Origin: Trichopria drosophilae | Taxonomy: Eukaryota > Arthropoda > Insecta > Hymenoptera > Diapriidae | Direction of reading: 5' to 3' | NCBI GenBank assembly: GCA_030407085.1 | Contig: CM059587.1 | Span: 70,047,001 to 70,111,000, forward strand | DNA length: 64,000 bases | Shown: positions 1 to 10,520 of the stretch, piece after piece | How positions within the stretch are numbered: the first letter of the stretch is position 1 | How the letters are laid out: each line of letters opens with the position of its first letter | Notes under the pieces: model-generated | What the model was told of the DNA's origin: nothing | What the model saw: only the letters and a program-made list of their open reading frames with translations | The model's database searches: none | Program-made: the position numbers and the translations under genes

Positions 1-303
1 CCGTTTTTCTTTAAATATGTGTACAATTTACCAGATCTTAATCGCCATACAGGTTTCGACCTGTTAATTATCCGTAGACTTTACTATACGGTAACAATGA
101 ATCTGACTTCCCATTAGTAACAAATACATACGAGTATCGACTTGCTTATAATATAACTAATTAACCTTCATTTAATATTTCCCACTTTTAACATTTCTGA
201 GACTAATGAGATCGAAATGTCGATGTAAAAAGAGAAGCGTGTAAAATTCAAGAGTTTCTTTCTATCTTTACGCACAGTTTTGTGTCTTTTAAGTAAAAAG
301 TTA

Positions 304-492
304 ATGGATGTGACAATGCTGCCATCTTTTGGTATGTTTAAAGAGATTGCAGAATCTGTGTATCGCAGAATAAAATATGCGGGTGCATCTGAAATGCGTG
401 GATTCATCGCAAGCTGCGATCATACACTTGCTGATATGAGTGGTTATGGAGCGATTACAATTGAATATGAGGTTCTTGAAAATTGGCTCTAG
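304..492 (+). other. Short unrecognised open frame
   Basis: An ATG at 304 opens 62 codons ending in TAG at 490-492. The composition is protein-like (mixed charged and hydrophobic residues), but I do not recognise a family. The opposite strand is also open here, so the coding strand is uncertain. It may be a decayed exon of a transposon or simply chance. Confidence 0.15.
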
Positions 493-721
493 TTGATAAT
501 TAACCTTATTATCGCCATGCAAAAGAATATGAAAGTGAAATTGTTAAATATTACCGTGCATCTACTGCAAAGCGAAAGCAATCTTGAGGACCCGGGATTT
601 TTTATTTTTAAAATACCTATATTGCCATTACTATACATCCCTCCGAAATTAACAATTTGCAGAGTCTTTAATCATCGGCGGCGGTCTTTCCAAGGTATCA
701 TCACTCGTTTCAAAATGTTTA

Positions 722-1390
722 TCAACGACATTCACGTAAATTTGGATGCATTTGCATTGTGAGTGGTAAGCATGACCATGCTTCTTCGATTTCACGTTCT
801 GCAAACGTTGAGATGAAATCTATAGGTAGACACACGATGTCTTTTGTTTCCATTAATGCTAGACGTTTCACTTCATAATAAACTCTCATTGACCTTTAAA
901 GAAATGCAGGCTGGTCGTGAAGATTTTCCAGTATCCAATTTTTAAGCATTTTAACATTTTGTTTAGGACACTTTCCGTTAAATGTATGATTTTCACAATT
1001 TATCGACAATCGATGTTGTTGTTGTTGTCCTATGAATTTCGGTAGAGATGGATAGGCCAATATGTCTAGGTCGACAACATTGTCAGCATCTAAAATTTTC
1101 TGCAACCTATATCTTTTTTTGTCTGCACCTTTTATGGGCATCTTGTGAGCACATGTAAGGTTGTCTTCCAACGTTTCGTTGATTGCATCAAAGAGTATAT
1201 ATCGACCGATTCCCATCGTAGACTATGATAATTGTGTATTAACCAATCGTTTTACGTTGAAAACATACTTTACAACATCACTGTCGGAAATATCCATAAT
1301 GCACATTTCCTGTGGTACAAACCGATTACCGGGTCCGGGAATCCTTGCACGTCGGCAATATACTACATTTCTAGTACCTAATAGTGATTA
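722..1390 (-). pseudogene. Coding-like fragments of an unrecognised protein, likely TE-derived
   Basis: Reading the minus strand there are two neighbouring coding-like frames. One spans 1216-896 (106 codons, ATG start; a QQQQ run, then a basic C-terminal half containing NVKMLKNWILENL). The other spans 889-722 (55 codons, ATG start; charged, containing EIEEAW). Minus-strand sequence upstream of 1216, up to about 1390, also reads as protein until a single TAG just before the ATG. The NVKMLKNWILENL stretch has the look of a helix-turn-helix helix of the KN-homeobox kind, but this is a weak impression. No family is assigned. A broken transposon protein is the most economical reading. Confidence 0.3.
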
Positions 1391-1575
1391 GCTTGTCCCC
1401 TTCATTAATTGACGCATTTTTTTCTCTCTCCCTCTCTCTTTTGTTATAAATCTAGTATTGCGATTTTATATGCTTCTGTTAGTATGCCTTGTTATATTAA
1501 GCTTAGTTTTAGTTTTAGTTATCTGTATGTATGCTCTATATTGGTTGGCCTAAGAGGTAATACCTCAAGCCATAA

Positions 1576-1645
1576 TAAAGAGAATCAATCAATACATCTC
1601 TCTCTCTCTCTCTCTCTTCTTTCTCTCTCTCACACACTCTTTGTC
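1576..1645. repeat. CT/GA microsatellite
   Basis: A pyrimidine run of CT dinucleotides with short interruptions, continuing into CTCTCACACAC. It follows AATAAAGAGAATCAATCAAT at about 1575-1595, which could be the 3' tail of an old non-LTR insertion on the + strand. Confidence 0.7.
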
Positions 1646-2243
1646 ACTTCCACATATGACGCGGTACCTCTAACTTATGGATATACATCGTATCTTTCTC
1701 TCTAGATCGTAGTATCTCTTCGTCAAATCCTATGAATCGGAAATCAAATCAGAGTGTAACAAAAACAGATAGTTTTCATGGTCACTAGATCCATCTCGGT
1801 ATCATCCAATTTTCCTCTCGAGATTAAGATAGACGGTCCCATACTTGTCCATTGTAGCTAGTTTGCGAGTTACGATGCTCAGATGATGCAGAGTTGAACG
1901 CAATATTAAATCGTTTCACGTACTAGTACCAGTATGATGGTCTCCATACTTTTACAATTAAAGAAACCTTTTCTACGATATTTGATCTCTTTGAAATGTA
2001 CATATACGTATGAATACAAGTTTCGATCCATTTATAATACAATTGAGCGCGCCAAAGATCTCTAAATGTTCAGTCATTAAATTGACATCGTTTAAACAAT
2101 TAATTTTTGTATGTATATTGAATCGCGACGTACTGCACTCTAAAAACAAATACTTAAAATCATTACATCTTAAAGTCAGTCCATGTATAATTACATCTTA
2201 CATCTTACCTGGTCTAAGTCACCTTATCTACACTACATATTGG
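1646..2243. other. AT-rich DNA without recognisable features
   Basis: Short frames on both strands with no protein-like composition and no visible repeats until the satellite starts. I see nothing functional here. Confidence 0.4.
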
Positions 2244-3290
2244 CCATATGTAAATTGTTTATAAATTGTTTAAACAATGCTGGCATTTTTTTTAACGTTT
2301 TTCACCAATGCGTACTTGTTTGTGGTTATGAAAAGAAGGTTCTGTACAAATTTAAGCCCCGGACGCGGATTTCTATTGCCGCCATTTGAATTTTACGCTG
2401 GACCATATGTAAATTGTTTATAAATTGTTTAAACAATGCTGGCCTTTTTTTAAACATTTTTCACTATAGCGTACTTGTTTGTGGTTATGAAAAGAAGGTT
2501 GTGTACAAATTTCAGCCTAGGACGCGGATTTCTATTGCCGCAATCGAATCTTACGCGGGACCATATGTAAATTGTTTATAAATTGTTTAAACAATGCTGG
2601 CATTTTTTTTAACGTTTTTCATTATTGCGGACTTGTTTCTAGTTATGAAAAGAAGGTTCAATAAAAATTTCAGCCCTGGACGCGGATTTCTATTGCCGCT
2701 ATTTGAATTTTACACTGGACCATATGTAAATTGTTTATAAATTGTTTAAACAATGCTGGCATTTTTTTTAACGTTTTTCACCATTGCGTACTTGTTTGTG
2801 GTTATGAAAAGAAGGTTCTGTACAAATTTAGGCCCCAGACGCGGATTTCTATGGCCGCAATTTGAATTTTACGCTGGACCATATGTAAATTGTTTATAAA
2901 CTGTTTAAACAATGCTGGCATTTTTTTAAACATTATTCACTATAGCGTACTTGTTTGTGGTTATGAAAAGAAGGTTGTGTACAAATTTCAGCCCCGGACG
3001 CGGATTTCTATTGCCGCAATCGAATCTTACACGGGACCATATGTAAATTGTTTATAAATTGTTTAAACAATGCTGGCATTTTTTTTAACGTTTTTCATTA
3101 TTGCGGACTTGTTTCTAGTTATGAAAAGAAGGTTCAGTAAAAATTTCAGCCCTGGACGCGGATTTCTATTGCCGCTATTTGAATTTTACGCTGGACCATA
3201 TGTAAATTGTTTATAAATTGTTTAAACAATGCTGGCATTTTTTTTAACGTTTTCCATTATTGCGTATTTGTTTCTAGTCATGAGAAGAAC
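2244..3290. repeat. 158/159-bp satellite, trimeric higher-order repeat
   Basis: Monomers begin with CCATATGTAAATTG at 2244, 2403, 2561, 2720, 2879, 3037 and 3196, so the spacing alternates between 158 and 159 bp. Variant positions show that monomer 1 matches 4, 2 matches 5, and 3 matches 6: A types have CACCA/CACCATTGCG, B types have CACTATAGCG and a TCGAATCTTAC end, C types have CATTATTGCGG and TTTCTAG. This is an A-B-C-A-B-C array with a 476-bp higher-order unit, followed by a seventh, partly degenerate C-like monomer that dissolves near 3290. Each monomer carries the perfect palindrome ATTGTTTAAACAAT. A small piece of the monomer end recurs near 3420-3440. Confidence 0.9.
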
Positions 3291-3450
3291 TTACTGTTTT
3301 TTGTAGTTGCAAAATGTTTCTGAAGATGGTATAAAGCTGTAGTCAAAATTGCAGATCGATACACTGGTTTATTTATTAATTATCGCGTCTTTTGTCAAAT
3401 GGTTGAGAACCACTGCTTCGAATCTTACGCTGGAATCTTACGGTAACTTC

Positions 3451-3770
3451 AGCATCATCGGTCTAGCGGGACTTAGAAAATTTTCGGTTTAGTGGGACTC
3501 CGAAAATTTTTAGTGAAGTTGCGGGACTTTTTTTTTTTTTTTTTCCCTGCGTAAGTAGTTCGAGTCCTCTCGGTGGTCCAACCCATCTCAGTGGTGCAGG
3601 GCCAATCTACCTCCAGTGAGACAACTCATTTCAGCCGTGTGAGTAGTAAGTGTCCGGCGATCAGCCAACTCATTTTTTCAGTAGTATAAGTAGTTTAGCG
3701 GGACAACCCATTTTTGGAGTTTCTTTTATTTTTTTTTAAGTAGCCCACTATTCGTCGAGCGAGACGAACA
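3451..3770 (+). other. 5' untranslated region of R1 copy 1
   Basis: This segment matches, on the opposite strand, about 44505-44760 upstream of R1 copy 2 (shared blocks include GTAAGTAGT, AGTAAGTGTCCGGC and TTCGTCGAGC). It contains a long T run at 3530-3545 and short direct repeats of TAGTGGGAC/TAGCGGGAC. It ends at ATTCGTCGAGCGAGACGAAC just before the ORF1 start. Confidence 0.65.
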
Positions 3771-4866
3771 TTGGAAACGTCCAGTGACGTGGAAATCGTG
3801 AGGCGTAAGCGAAGGATCCGCGAGGTCGAAGGGACTAGCCCTCCTCGTGCTCGCGGACGATCGTCGGGGTCCGAGTCGGGGATGACTCCCGCGAGTAAGG
3901 AACTGGAGAAGCGACGGAAGAAGCTCTCCAAGAAGAAGCGCGATGAGAACGCGGAAAAACCGACGGGAAGCCGCGATGTAGAGTCACACGAGACGGACAC
4001 CGGTAACTCGACGGTAGTAGACGCGGACGACTCCGATTTCGAGGTCGTGCGCGGGAGAATATCGAAACGTAAAGTCCTACGTGAAATCGAGCAAGAAACT
4101 AGCGAATCGGAAAACGCGAAGAGCCGCGAGGTCGCGTTAAAAAAACCGGCGCCCCGAGGACCGGAAAACGTTTCCGAGGTTAAAATCACCGGGCCTAAAA
4201 GCGCGAAGACCGCTAAAAATAGCGAAAAGTTTAAAGCCGAGATGAACTTCGCGGAGAAAACTTCGGCCATCGAGGCAACATTCCGCGATATTTGTTACGA
4301 CGAGAATATTAAGATCTCCAAACACGTCGCTAAAAAAATCCTTGAGGAAACCGCGAAACTCAAGGACATTATCACGGAACTCGTCGCGCGAAACGCGTAC
4401 TTGGCCGGGAAAGCCAACGGGCTTTTGCACGCGGGCGTGTTAGAGGGCGATAAACGCCGGGGGGCAACTGCCCCGGTGGCGCGACCCCGGGGGGGTAGAG
4501 GCGAAATTATCGCCTCCCCACCTATGGGAAGCGCGCCAGCGATGTCCTACGCGGGCGTGGCCTCCTTCCCCCCGTTGCCGGTCCTGACGGGAAGGCCGAG
4601 CTAGGCTGCAGCGACTTTACGTCCGCGAGGGGTCGCGGCCGTCGTGCGCGGCTCGGGGTGAGGGCGAGGGCGCTAAAACCCACGAGGTCAGGATAACCCC
4701 TTCCGCGAATAGCAAAATCGCTAACCACGATGAAGCTAGACGGGCGCTCATAAACGCGGTTAACCCGGTCGCCGAAAAAATCGCGGTAAAATCGGTGCGT
4801 AAAACACGCGATAACGGGCTCATAATCGAGACGACAACCGCTGCCGACCTTGAGAAGCTCCTTAAG
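3771..4866 (+). pseudogene. R1 ORF1 (gag-like), N-terminal part with premature stop
   Basis: The frame opens at 3771 with a rare TTG in the place where copy 2 has ATG, and reads 277 codons. It is highly charged: a basic KKLSKKK region near residue 45, an acidic DADDSDFEVV block near residue 85, and a helical segment near residues 160-210 (EMNFAEKTSAIEATFR, then AKKILEETAKLKDI). A proline-rich tract SFPPLPVLTGRPS precedes TAG at 4602-4604. Copy 2 has TAC (Tyr) at this position and reads on as PSYAAATLR, so the TAG is a point mutation here. Coding sense continues in the same element, with a frame change, to the transposon insertion at 4862 (ending ADLEKLLK). ORF1 products of this clade bind the element RNA and form particles. 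Confidence 0.75.
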
Positions 4867-4884
4867 GGCCCTCGAGCGTGCCGA

Positions 4885-5066
4885 GGCGGTCCCGCCTGTG
4901 ACGTCAGAGGCGGCCCCGCCTGTGACGTCAGAGGCGAGAAAACTTTGCGCCGTGAAATTGGCGATTTTCAGGGGTTTTCGCGGAAATTTTTTTTTGCAGA
5001 AATCGGATTCTCGTGTAGAGGAATATCGATTAAAGTAGTATGGACAAAATTGTTAGCTTATAAATA
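4885..5066 (+). promoter_or_regulatory. Possible inward promoter in left TIR (CRE-like sites and TATA box)
   Basis: TGACGTCA, the palindromic CRE consensus, occurs twice 24 bp apart at about 4899 and 4923 in the left arm, followed 135 bp on by TATAAATA at 5059-5066. The right TIR carries one TGACGTCA at about 8928 and the mirror TATTTATA near 8800. Transcription from each end would run inward. The sites are seen; promoter activity is inferred. Confidence 0.35.
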
Positions 5067-5987
5067 GGAAAAATAAAGCATCAAAGTTTGACAGCGGCCA
5101 TCTCTTTGTCTAACTTCAGGCGATCGACATAAGACCTTCTCTTTCTAGGTTGCTCCGCTCACTCGCGCTTCGAGACTGTCTCACTTGCTCGGAATAGAAA
5201 GACACTCGCTCCCTCTCTCTCTCTGCTTCCGTACAAGAGTGCAGGCGCGACAGGACGTGCGTTGTCGTTACGAAAAATTCATGGGAATGTGGCCGGGGAA
5301 CAAAGTTCCGAAAATCAACACACCTCCCGACAGGCCAAGATTTGCATATAACGTGGCTCCAGCGTGATTTTCTTCCTTTTGTCTTTGAAAATTTGGCAAA
5401 AAGAAAGCTCATTAAAAAACGCTAGACTCACGCAATATCGAAATTTTAGTTTTCGTTTTCGGCAATTTGTTTCCCGGTCGCGCAAATTGCACGATTTTTA
5501 AAAAATATGGATGCTTTTTAGAAAGTAACACATCGAGAACTGCAGATGGTGAGATACGGTAAGTCATACAATATAATTTTGAAGGGTTACTTTTTGATTG
5601 CCGGAGGATAAAAAGAAAGAAAACTAGTCGACTTTTCAGTGCGCAAAGTAAAATAATTGGCAAAGTAAAGCGCACAAGCGTCGAAAACTGTTCTTTTTTT
5701 TCAATAAATTAAACTTGATGTTGTGGCCTATGCGAACAAATTAGATGTAATTTGCGCAATATTTCTTTTATTCAGTTTTCCTAACTTTGTTTCCGACACT
5801 AGACACTCGGTCTGCACAATTCAGAATATTTTCGACAAATTTTTTAAAATATCGCATTTTACGACAGATGGCAAAGAGAAGATTTTTCGCAAATATTGAG
5901 GATCAAGCTGTTTTTGTTTTTTTCCACTTTATATTATGGTGTATGTCAACAAATAATTGTTATTTGTCCAAAATATTTTTTTTCTGA

Positions 5988-7990
5988 CTATTTTCGAATT
6001 TACCGCACGAACCGAGTGTTGCCGAACGCCTAGCGGTGTTGCCAAGTTTCTTCCTGGTTACTGCGCGGCGCGGAGTCCGGAGGGCCAACGACTTGGCAAC
6101 AACGCTAAGCGTTCGGCAACACTCGGTTCGTGCGGTAAATTCGACGGCGCGGCACCACGCGGCACATGTACGGAAAATAATCGGTAAGAAATCAGAATTA
6201 CACGATTGTAGATCCCTAGAATGTTTTATAATCGTATATGTAATTGTTTATTCTTTATTTCAGCGACGAGGCTGTTCAATTGCCGGAGGAAAAAAAACGA
6301 GGCGAAAATCGGTGATGCCGGAGCCGGGGCAACAAAGGCGGACGAGCGCATCGAGGAGCCACCACAACAGCGACATGAACTAGAGGTATATATGAATAGA
6401 CATGATAAATAGCATAAATTTAGTGCGGTTGAGTACTATCGTATTTTTGTAGTACAATTTTTAACAGTAATCGACCCACGTAGAGAACAAAATAGTAAAA
6501 TATACTATTCCCAGATAGGATAACTATTCCACTAGTCGAAATTACTACTGATTGTAGTATACGTGTGGACCAAGTAACTTTGACAGCTTCGTATAAACTA
6601 TAACATTTCACAACGTATCTATTTACAGGACGTACACGTATAGGATCACCATATTTTACTATTTTCCTTCTCCAAGTGTTTTGCGTACCATTCAAAATTA
6701 AACTACAAACACGCTAGTAAATATGTAGCATAAATATTTCCTATAGTCGAAATTACTACTGCTTGTAGTATACGTGTGGATCAAGTAACTTTGACAGATT
6801 CGTATAAACTGTAATATTTCACAACGTATCTACTTACAGGTAGTACATGTATGGGATCAGTATATTTTACTATTTTCCTTCTCCCAGTAAACACGATAGT
6901 AAATATCTAGCAAACAACTTCTGCCATTTATTTAATAGCACAAATAGCTTAAGAATGATTTTTCATTACGCAGAGTAGTGCATGATAATAACATATTACA
7001 TTTATATAGATTACGCAGAAAAATAATAACATGATGGCTATACGCTTGAAACTTTGTATAAACAGTCTGCAACTATTTGCGCGATGATATAAATGGCAGA
7101 AATTGATTGGTGGATTTTTAGGATCGCGTTTGTAGTTGAATTTTGAATGGTAAGCTACACACTGGGCGAAGGAAAATAGTAAAATATAAAATAAATAATA
7201 GTTATTTAGGATTAGTACATTTTACTATATTGTTCTGTCAGTGGGTAGAGTACTGTTAAAAATTGAACTACAAAAATAATATCTACAATAAATTTTGCTA
7301 TTTTTTTTTATACAATGATATATACAATATATTTAAAATATTATATTATATAAAAATTAATATATTACATTAAAATAATATATTAAAAATATATACAATA
7401 TATTTATTATTTATTTCATCGCACACATAGTTGCAGATTATGCATTCCTATTTATTGCAGATTTTTAAGTATATAACCGTTATTTTATCATTTTTAAAAG
7501 CGATAACTCGTTTCCTCATAAAATTTAGATGCAATATGTTTATTGTTTGGTGCGATTAAATATTTTATTTCAAAAAAAATTTCTATAACTGCCTATTGTC
7601 GTGTATTTTACTTATATGTTTGTATTGTTTCAGCGTCACCGTAGGGGCCCCAGGGTTCGAGGAGCGAAGAGGCAGGAGGCGGCGAAACATCGTCAATACA
7701 TGGACGATAAGGCCAGATTTTTGTACCATTACGTTACAAAAAAAAAGAAAAAAAGAAAGAAAAAAAGAAAAAAAAAGAAAAAAGATACATTTTTCCTTAT
7801 CCCATGGGGGGAGGGGGGGGGGCAAATGTATACCTATACTGTATACTTATCATTCTTGCACGTTTGGCATCCCCCCCTCCCCAATTTGTCAATTCATTTC
7901 CTGTGTATATCTATTGAATATGCGTTCGTGTGTGTTCTTCCGCATTTCCCCATAGTGAGGCTGCTTTCCGGATATGGACTTCAAAGGTAG
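5988..7990 (+). CDS. Possible three-exon open frame for a small Arg/Lys-rich protein inside the TTAA element
   Basis: Three segments are open and joinable: 5988-6183, 6264-6385 and 7634-7990. The junctions are CG|GTAAGA, TTTATTTCAG|CG, GAG|GTATAT and TTGTTTCAG|CG. Phases agree: exon 1 leaves one base, exon 2 supplies two, and the exon 2 to exon 3 join is phase 0. The product would be strongly basic (RHRRGPRVRGAKRQ at the start of exon 3, then a run of about 20 Lys/Arg encoded by the A/G-rich tract at 7738-7788). No ATG starts exon 1, so either an upstream exon is missing or this is not a gene. I recognise no domain. The long second intron holds the nested element at 6441-7280. The agreement of sites and phases is seen; the gene is inferred. 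Confidence 0.3.
5994..6144. repeat. 151-bp hairpin
   Basis: Arms of about 50 bp: 5994-6044 begins TCGAATTTACCGCACGAACC, and its reverse complement ends at 6144, with two mismatches. The loop is GC-rich. It lies at the inner edge of the left TIR and covers exon 1 of the possible spliced frame. Confidence 0.85.
6441..7280. mobile_element. Nested inverted-repeat element with internal duplication
   Basis: The block 6441-6535 (TTTTTGTAG..CAATTTTTAACAGTA and TAGTAAAATA..) is repeated inverted at about 7195-7280. Further in, about 6650-6710 matches the reverse complement of about 7125-7190 (CCATTCAAAATT core). Between them, a segment starting GTCGAAATTACTACTG at 6535 is repeated directly at 6746 (about 211 bp apart, roughly 90% alike). 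No coding frame. It looks like a non-autonomous DNA element inserted in the 4.1-kb transposon. Confidence 0.65.
7738..7790 (+). repeat. A/G-rich microsatellite
   Basis: A run of AAAG/AAAAG units, translated as poly-Lys/Arg in the third exon of the possible basic protein. Confidence 0.8.
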
Positions 7991-8969
7991 GTATTTGTAG
8001 GCTAGTCGTTTCATAATAAAAAAAAGCGGTTTGATCCACACTTTTGTCTTAGAAAAAATTTCATTGTACAGACCGAGTGTCCAATGTCGGAAAAAAAAAC
8101 ATCAATTTTAATTTATTGAAAAAAAAAGAACAGGTTTCGACGCTTGTGCGCTTTACTTTGCCATTTATTTTACTTTGCGCACTGAAAAGTCTTGCCAAAA
8201 GTTATTCGATCTCCGATGAATTGACTAAGATTTCTCGCTTTTTATCCTCCGACAATCCAAAAGTAACCCTTGAAAATTATATTGCATGACTTACCGTATC
8301 TTCAATCTACAGTTCTCGATATGTTATTTTCTAAAAAGCATCCATATTTTTTTAAAATCGTATAATTTGCGGGGCCGGGAAACAAAGTTCCGAAAACGAA
8401 AACTAAAATTTCGATATTGCGTGAGTCTAACGTTCTTTAATTCGCTTTCTTTTTGCCAAATTTTCAAAGACAAAGGGAAGAAAATCACGCTGGAGCCACG
8501 TTATATGCAAATCTTGGCCTGTCGGGAGGTGTGTTGATTTTCGGAACTTTGTTCCCCGGCCACATTCGCAAAAATGCATGAATTTTTCGTAACGACAACG
8601 CACGGCCCGTCGCGCTGCACTCTTGTACGGAAGCAGAGAGAAGGAGGGAGCGAGTGTCTTTCTATTCCGAGAAAGTAAGACAGATCGAAGCGCGAGTGAG
8701 CGGAGCAACCTAGAAAGAGAAGGTCTTATGTCGATCGCCTGAAGTTAGACAAAGAGATGGCCGCTGTCAAACTTTGATGCTTTATTTTTCCTATTTATAA
8801 GCTAACAATCTTGTCCATACTACTTTAATCGCTATTCCTCGACACGAGAATCCGATTTCTGAAAAAAAAATCACGAAAATCCCTCGAAAATCGCTAATTT
8901 CACGGCGCAAAGTTTTCTCGCCTCTGACGTCACAGGCGGGACCGCCTCGGCACGCTCGAGGGCCCTTAA

Positions 8970-9513
8970 GAGCGACAAAATCAAAAACCCCGGGTTGGAC
9001 GCGACGCGATCACAAATCTACCCGAAGCTTATCGTAAAAGGGCTGCCATCCGACATGACAGCTGAAAAAATAAACAGCGCGTTAAACGGAGAGACCGTAC
9101 CCGGGAATAATAATTTCGCGATCGCCAAATACAAGTTCGGTAAAAAAGAATCCGAGCGCACGAACTGGGTAGTGGAGGCCTCCCCGGCAATGCGAGAAGC
9201 CCTTCTTGCGCGCCGTAAGGTCTGCATAGACTGGCTGGTTTATCCTATTCAGGATTTCGTAGCGGCATCGCGCTGTTACAATTGCCAACATTTTGGCCAT
9301 ATTTCGCGGAACTGCACCAATAAGGTGGTATGCGGCCATTGTGCGAAGGAAGGCCACGCCTTCGCAGATTGCCCACGAAAAGAACAAAAGCCAGTCTGCG
9401 CAAACTGTAAGGCTGCCCGAAGGGATAGGCGGGACCACGCTGCTAACAGCGTAGCCTGCCCCTCCAACCGAATAGCGGTAGAAAGGGCAGTCTCTAGAAT
9501 TAATTATGGATAA
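8970..9513 (+). pseudogene. R1 ORF1 C-terminal part with three zinc knuckles
   Basis: This resumes ORF1 after the transposon (SDKIKNPGLDATRSQIYPK...). It contains a compact alpha/beta region (YPKLIVKGLPSD) and then three Cys/His motifs: CYNCQHFGHISRNC, CGHCAKEGHAFADC and a stretched CANC...HAANSVAC. CCHC zinc knuckles at the end of ORF1 are typical of R1, I and Jockey clades and bind nucleic acid. The frame stops at TAA 9511-9513. Confidence 0.8.
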
Positions 9514-10520
9514 ATCCATCGCAAATTATCTGCGGCGCTGGCTCGGTGTATTTGGTTAGTATATATTTTCAGTACGCCTGGTCAGTCGATCAAGGCATTA
9601 AACGATTAGAGAAAGTGCTCGCGGCACTTCGCGGAGAGCCAGTTGTAATAGCGGCGGATACTAATGCCAGTTCGCCGCTGTGGGACCCGCAGTGCACGAT
9701 CAGGCACACACATGATCGCCGTCCCGCGCGTGGGAGGCGATTAGAAAATTTCATCGCGAGGGAGGGACTGGTGGTCTTGAATGACTCTAGGGAGCTCCCA
9801 ACTTATCGGGGTAATAGCGGGGTCGTGGAGTCGCACATCGACGTCACACTCGACACTCGTGAAGCCGCCGGGCTGATCGAGAATTGGCGGGTGCTCGATG
9901 GTGTCACGACCAGCGACCACCGCGCGATCGCGTTCGAGGTCAACTGGACCCAATCAGGCGGGGGCGTCCCGAGCGACCAGGCCTGGGAGCAACTCGGCAG
10001 ATACACTGTGCGAAAAGCGAAGTGGGAGGTTTTCGATAACTTCCTACTTCAGGAAGTACGATGCAACGCGGTCCTGAATGGCGACGATTCCACGGCGAGC
10101 TTGCTCGCTAGGGAAATCGGAGTCGTTCTAACAAAAGCCTGCGATGTGGCAATGAAGCGACGTAAATGGTACGCCAGAGTTTCTCCGGGTTGGACGCAGA
10201 AGGTAACCGACCTGAAGAAAGCCGCGTACAGAGCAAGAAGGCTGCATCAGAACAAGGCCGAACTGAAACGCGAATTGACCGAGAGTTGGACGCGAATTGT
10301 GAACGAGGCCGGGAAGTCAACTCCGTGGGGGATCCCATACAAGTGTGCCCTTGGCAGACTGAGAGGGGAGAAGCCATTGAGTACCCTGGCGTTCGGGGGT
10401 AACTTCACGAGCGACTGGAGGGAGACGGCTGAGCTTATGCTCAAATGTCTAACTCCGGACGACGATCCCGCGATAGAAATACCGGCGCTTATGTCTCCAG
10501 GGCAACTACCAGCCCGATGA
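9514..10520 (+). pseudogene. R1 ORF2: endonuclease (N-truncated) and linker to reverse transcriptase
   Basis: Only the C-terminal half of the apurinic-type endonuclease remains. Markers are IICGAGSVYLVSIYFQYAW, the AADTNASSPLW motif (metal/DNA-binding part), LPTYRG and TSDHRAIAF, the conserved catalytic Asp-His. After that comes the linker AGKSTPWGIPYKCALGRLRG leading to the polymerase. The missing N-terminus (about 100 residues in this family) would lie at 9513. The endonuclease nicks the target so that cDNA synthesis can be primed. The frame ends at TGA 10518-10520, where the reading changes frame. Confidence 0.8.

Larger units (their letters stand above)
4862..8969. mobile_element. 4.1-kb DNA transposon with about 0.9-kb terminal inverted repeats, TTAA target site
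   Basis: Bases 4866-5830 are repeated in inverted orientation at 8058-8965, with about 90% agreement by eye and small indels. Both outer ends read GGGCCCTCGAGCG and are flanked by TTAA (4862-4865 and 8966-8969), inside CTTAAG on both sides. Removing the element rejoins R1 ORF1 in frame (ADLEKLLK then SDKIKN), so the insertion site and target duplication are secure. The target is TTAA, or CTTAAG if counted as 6 bp. TTAA targets are known for piggyBac and Kolobok. GG-termini fit Kolobok better than the CC-termini of piggyBac, but no transposase is visible inside. The left arm has two copies of a 24-bp GC-rich unit carrying TGACGTCA and the right arm has one. Confidence 0.85.

Noticed and set aside
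2244..3290. CRISPR-like array
   Set aside because: Repeats are contiguous monomers of a satellite without unique spacers, in a eukaryotic setting.
7596..7955. 119-codon frame with poly-Lys/Arg
   Set aside because: It is a frame-shifted shadow of the same A/G-rich microsatellite. Only the frame compatible with the splice phases was kept, and at low confidence.
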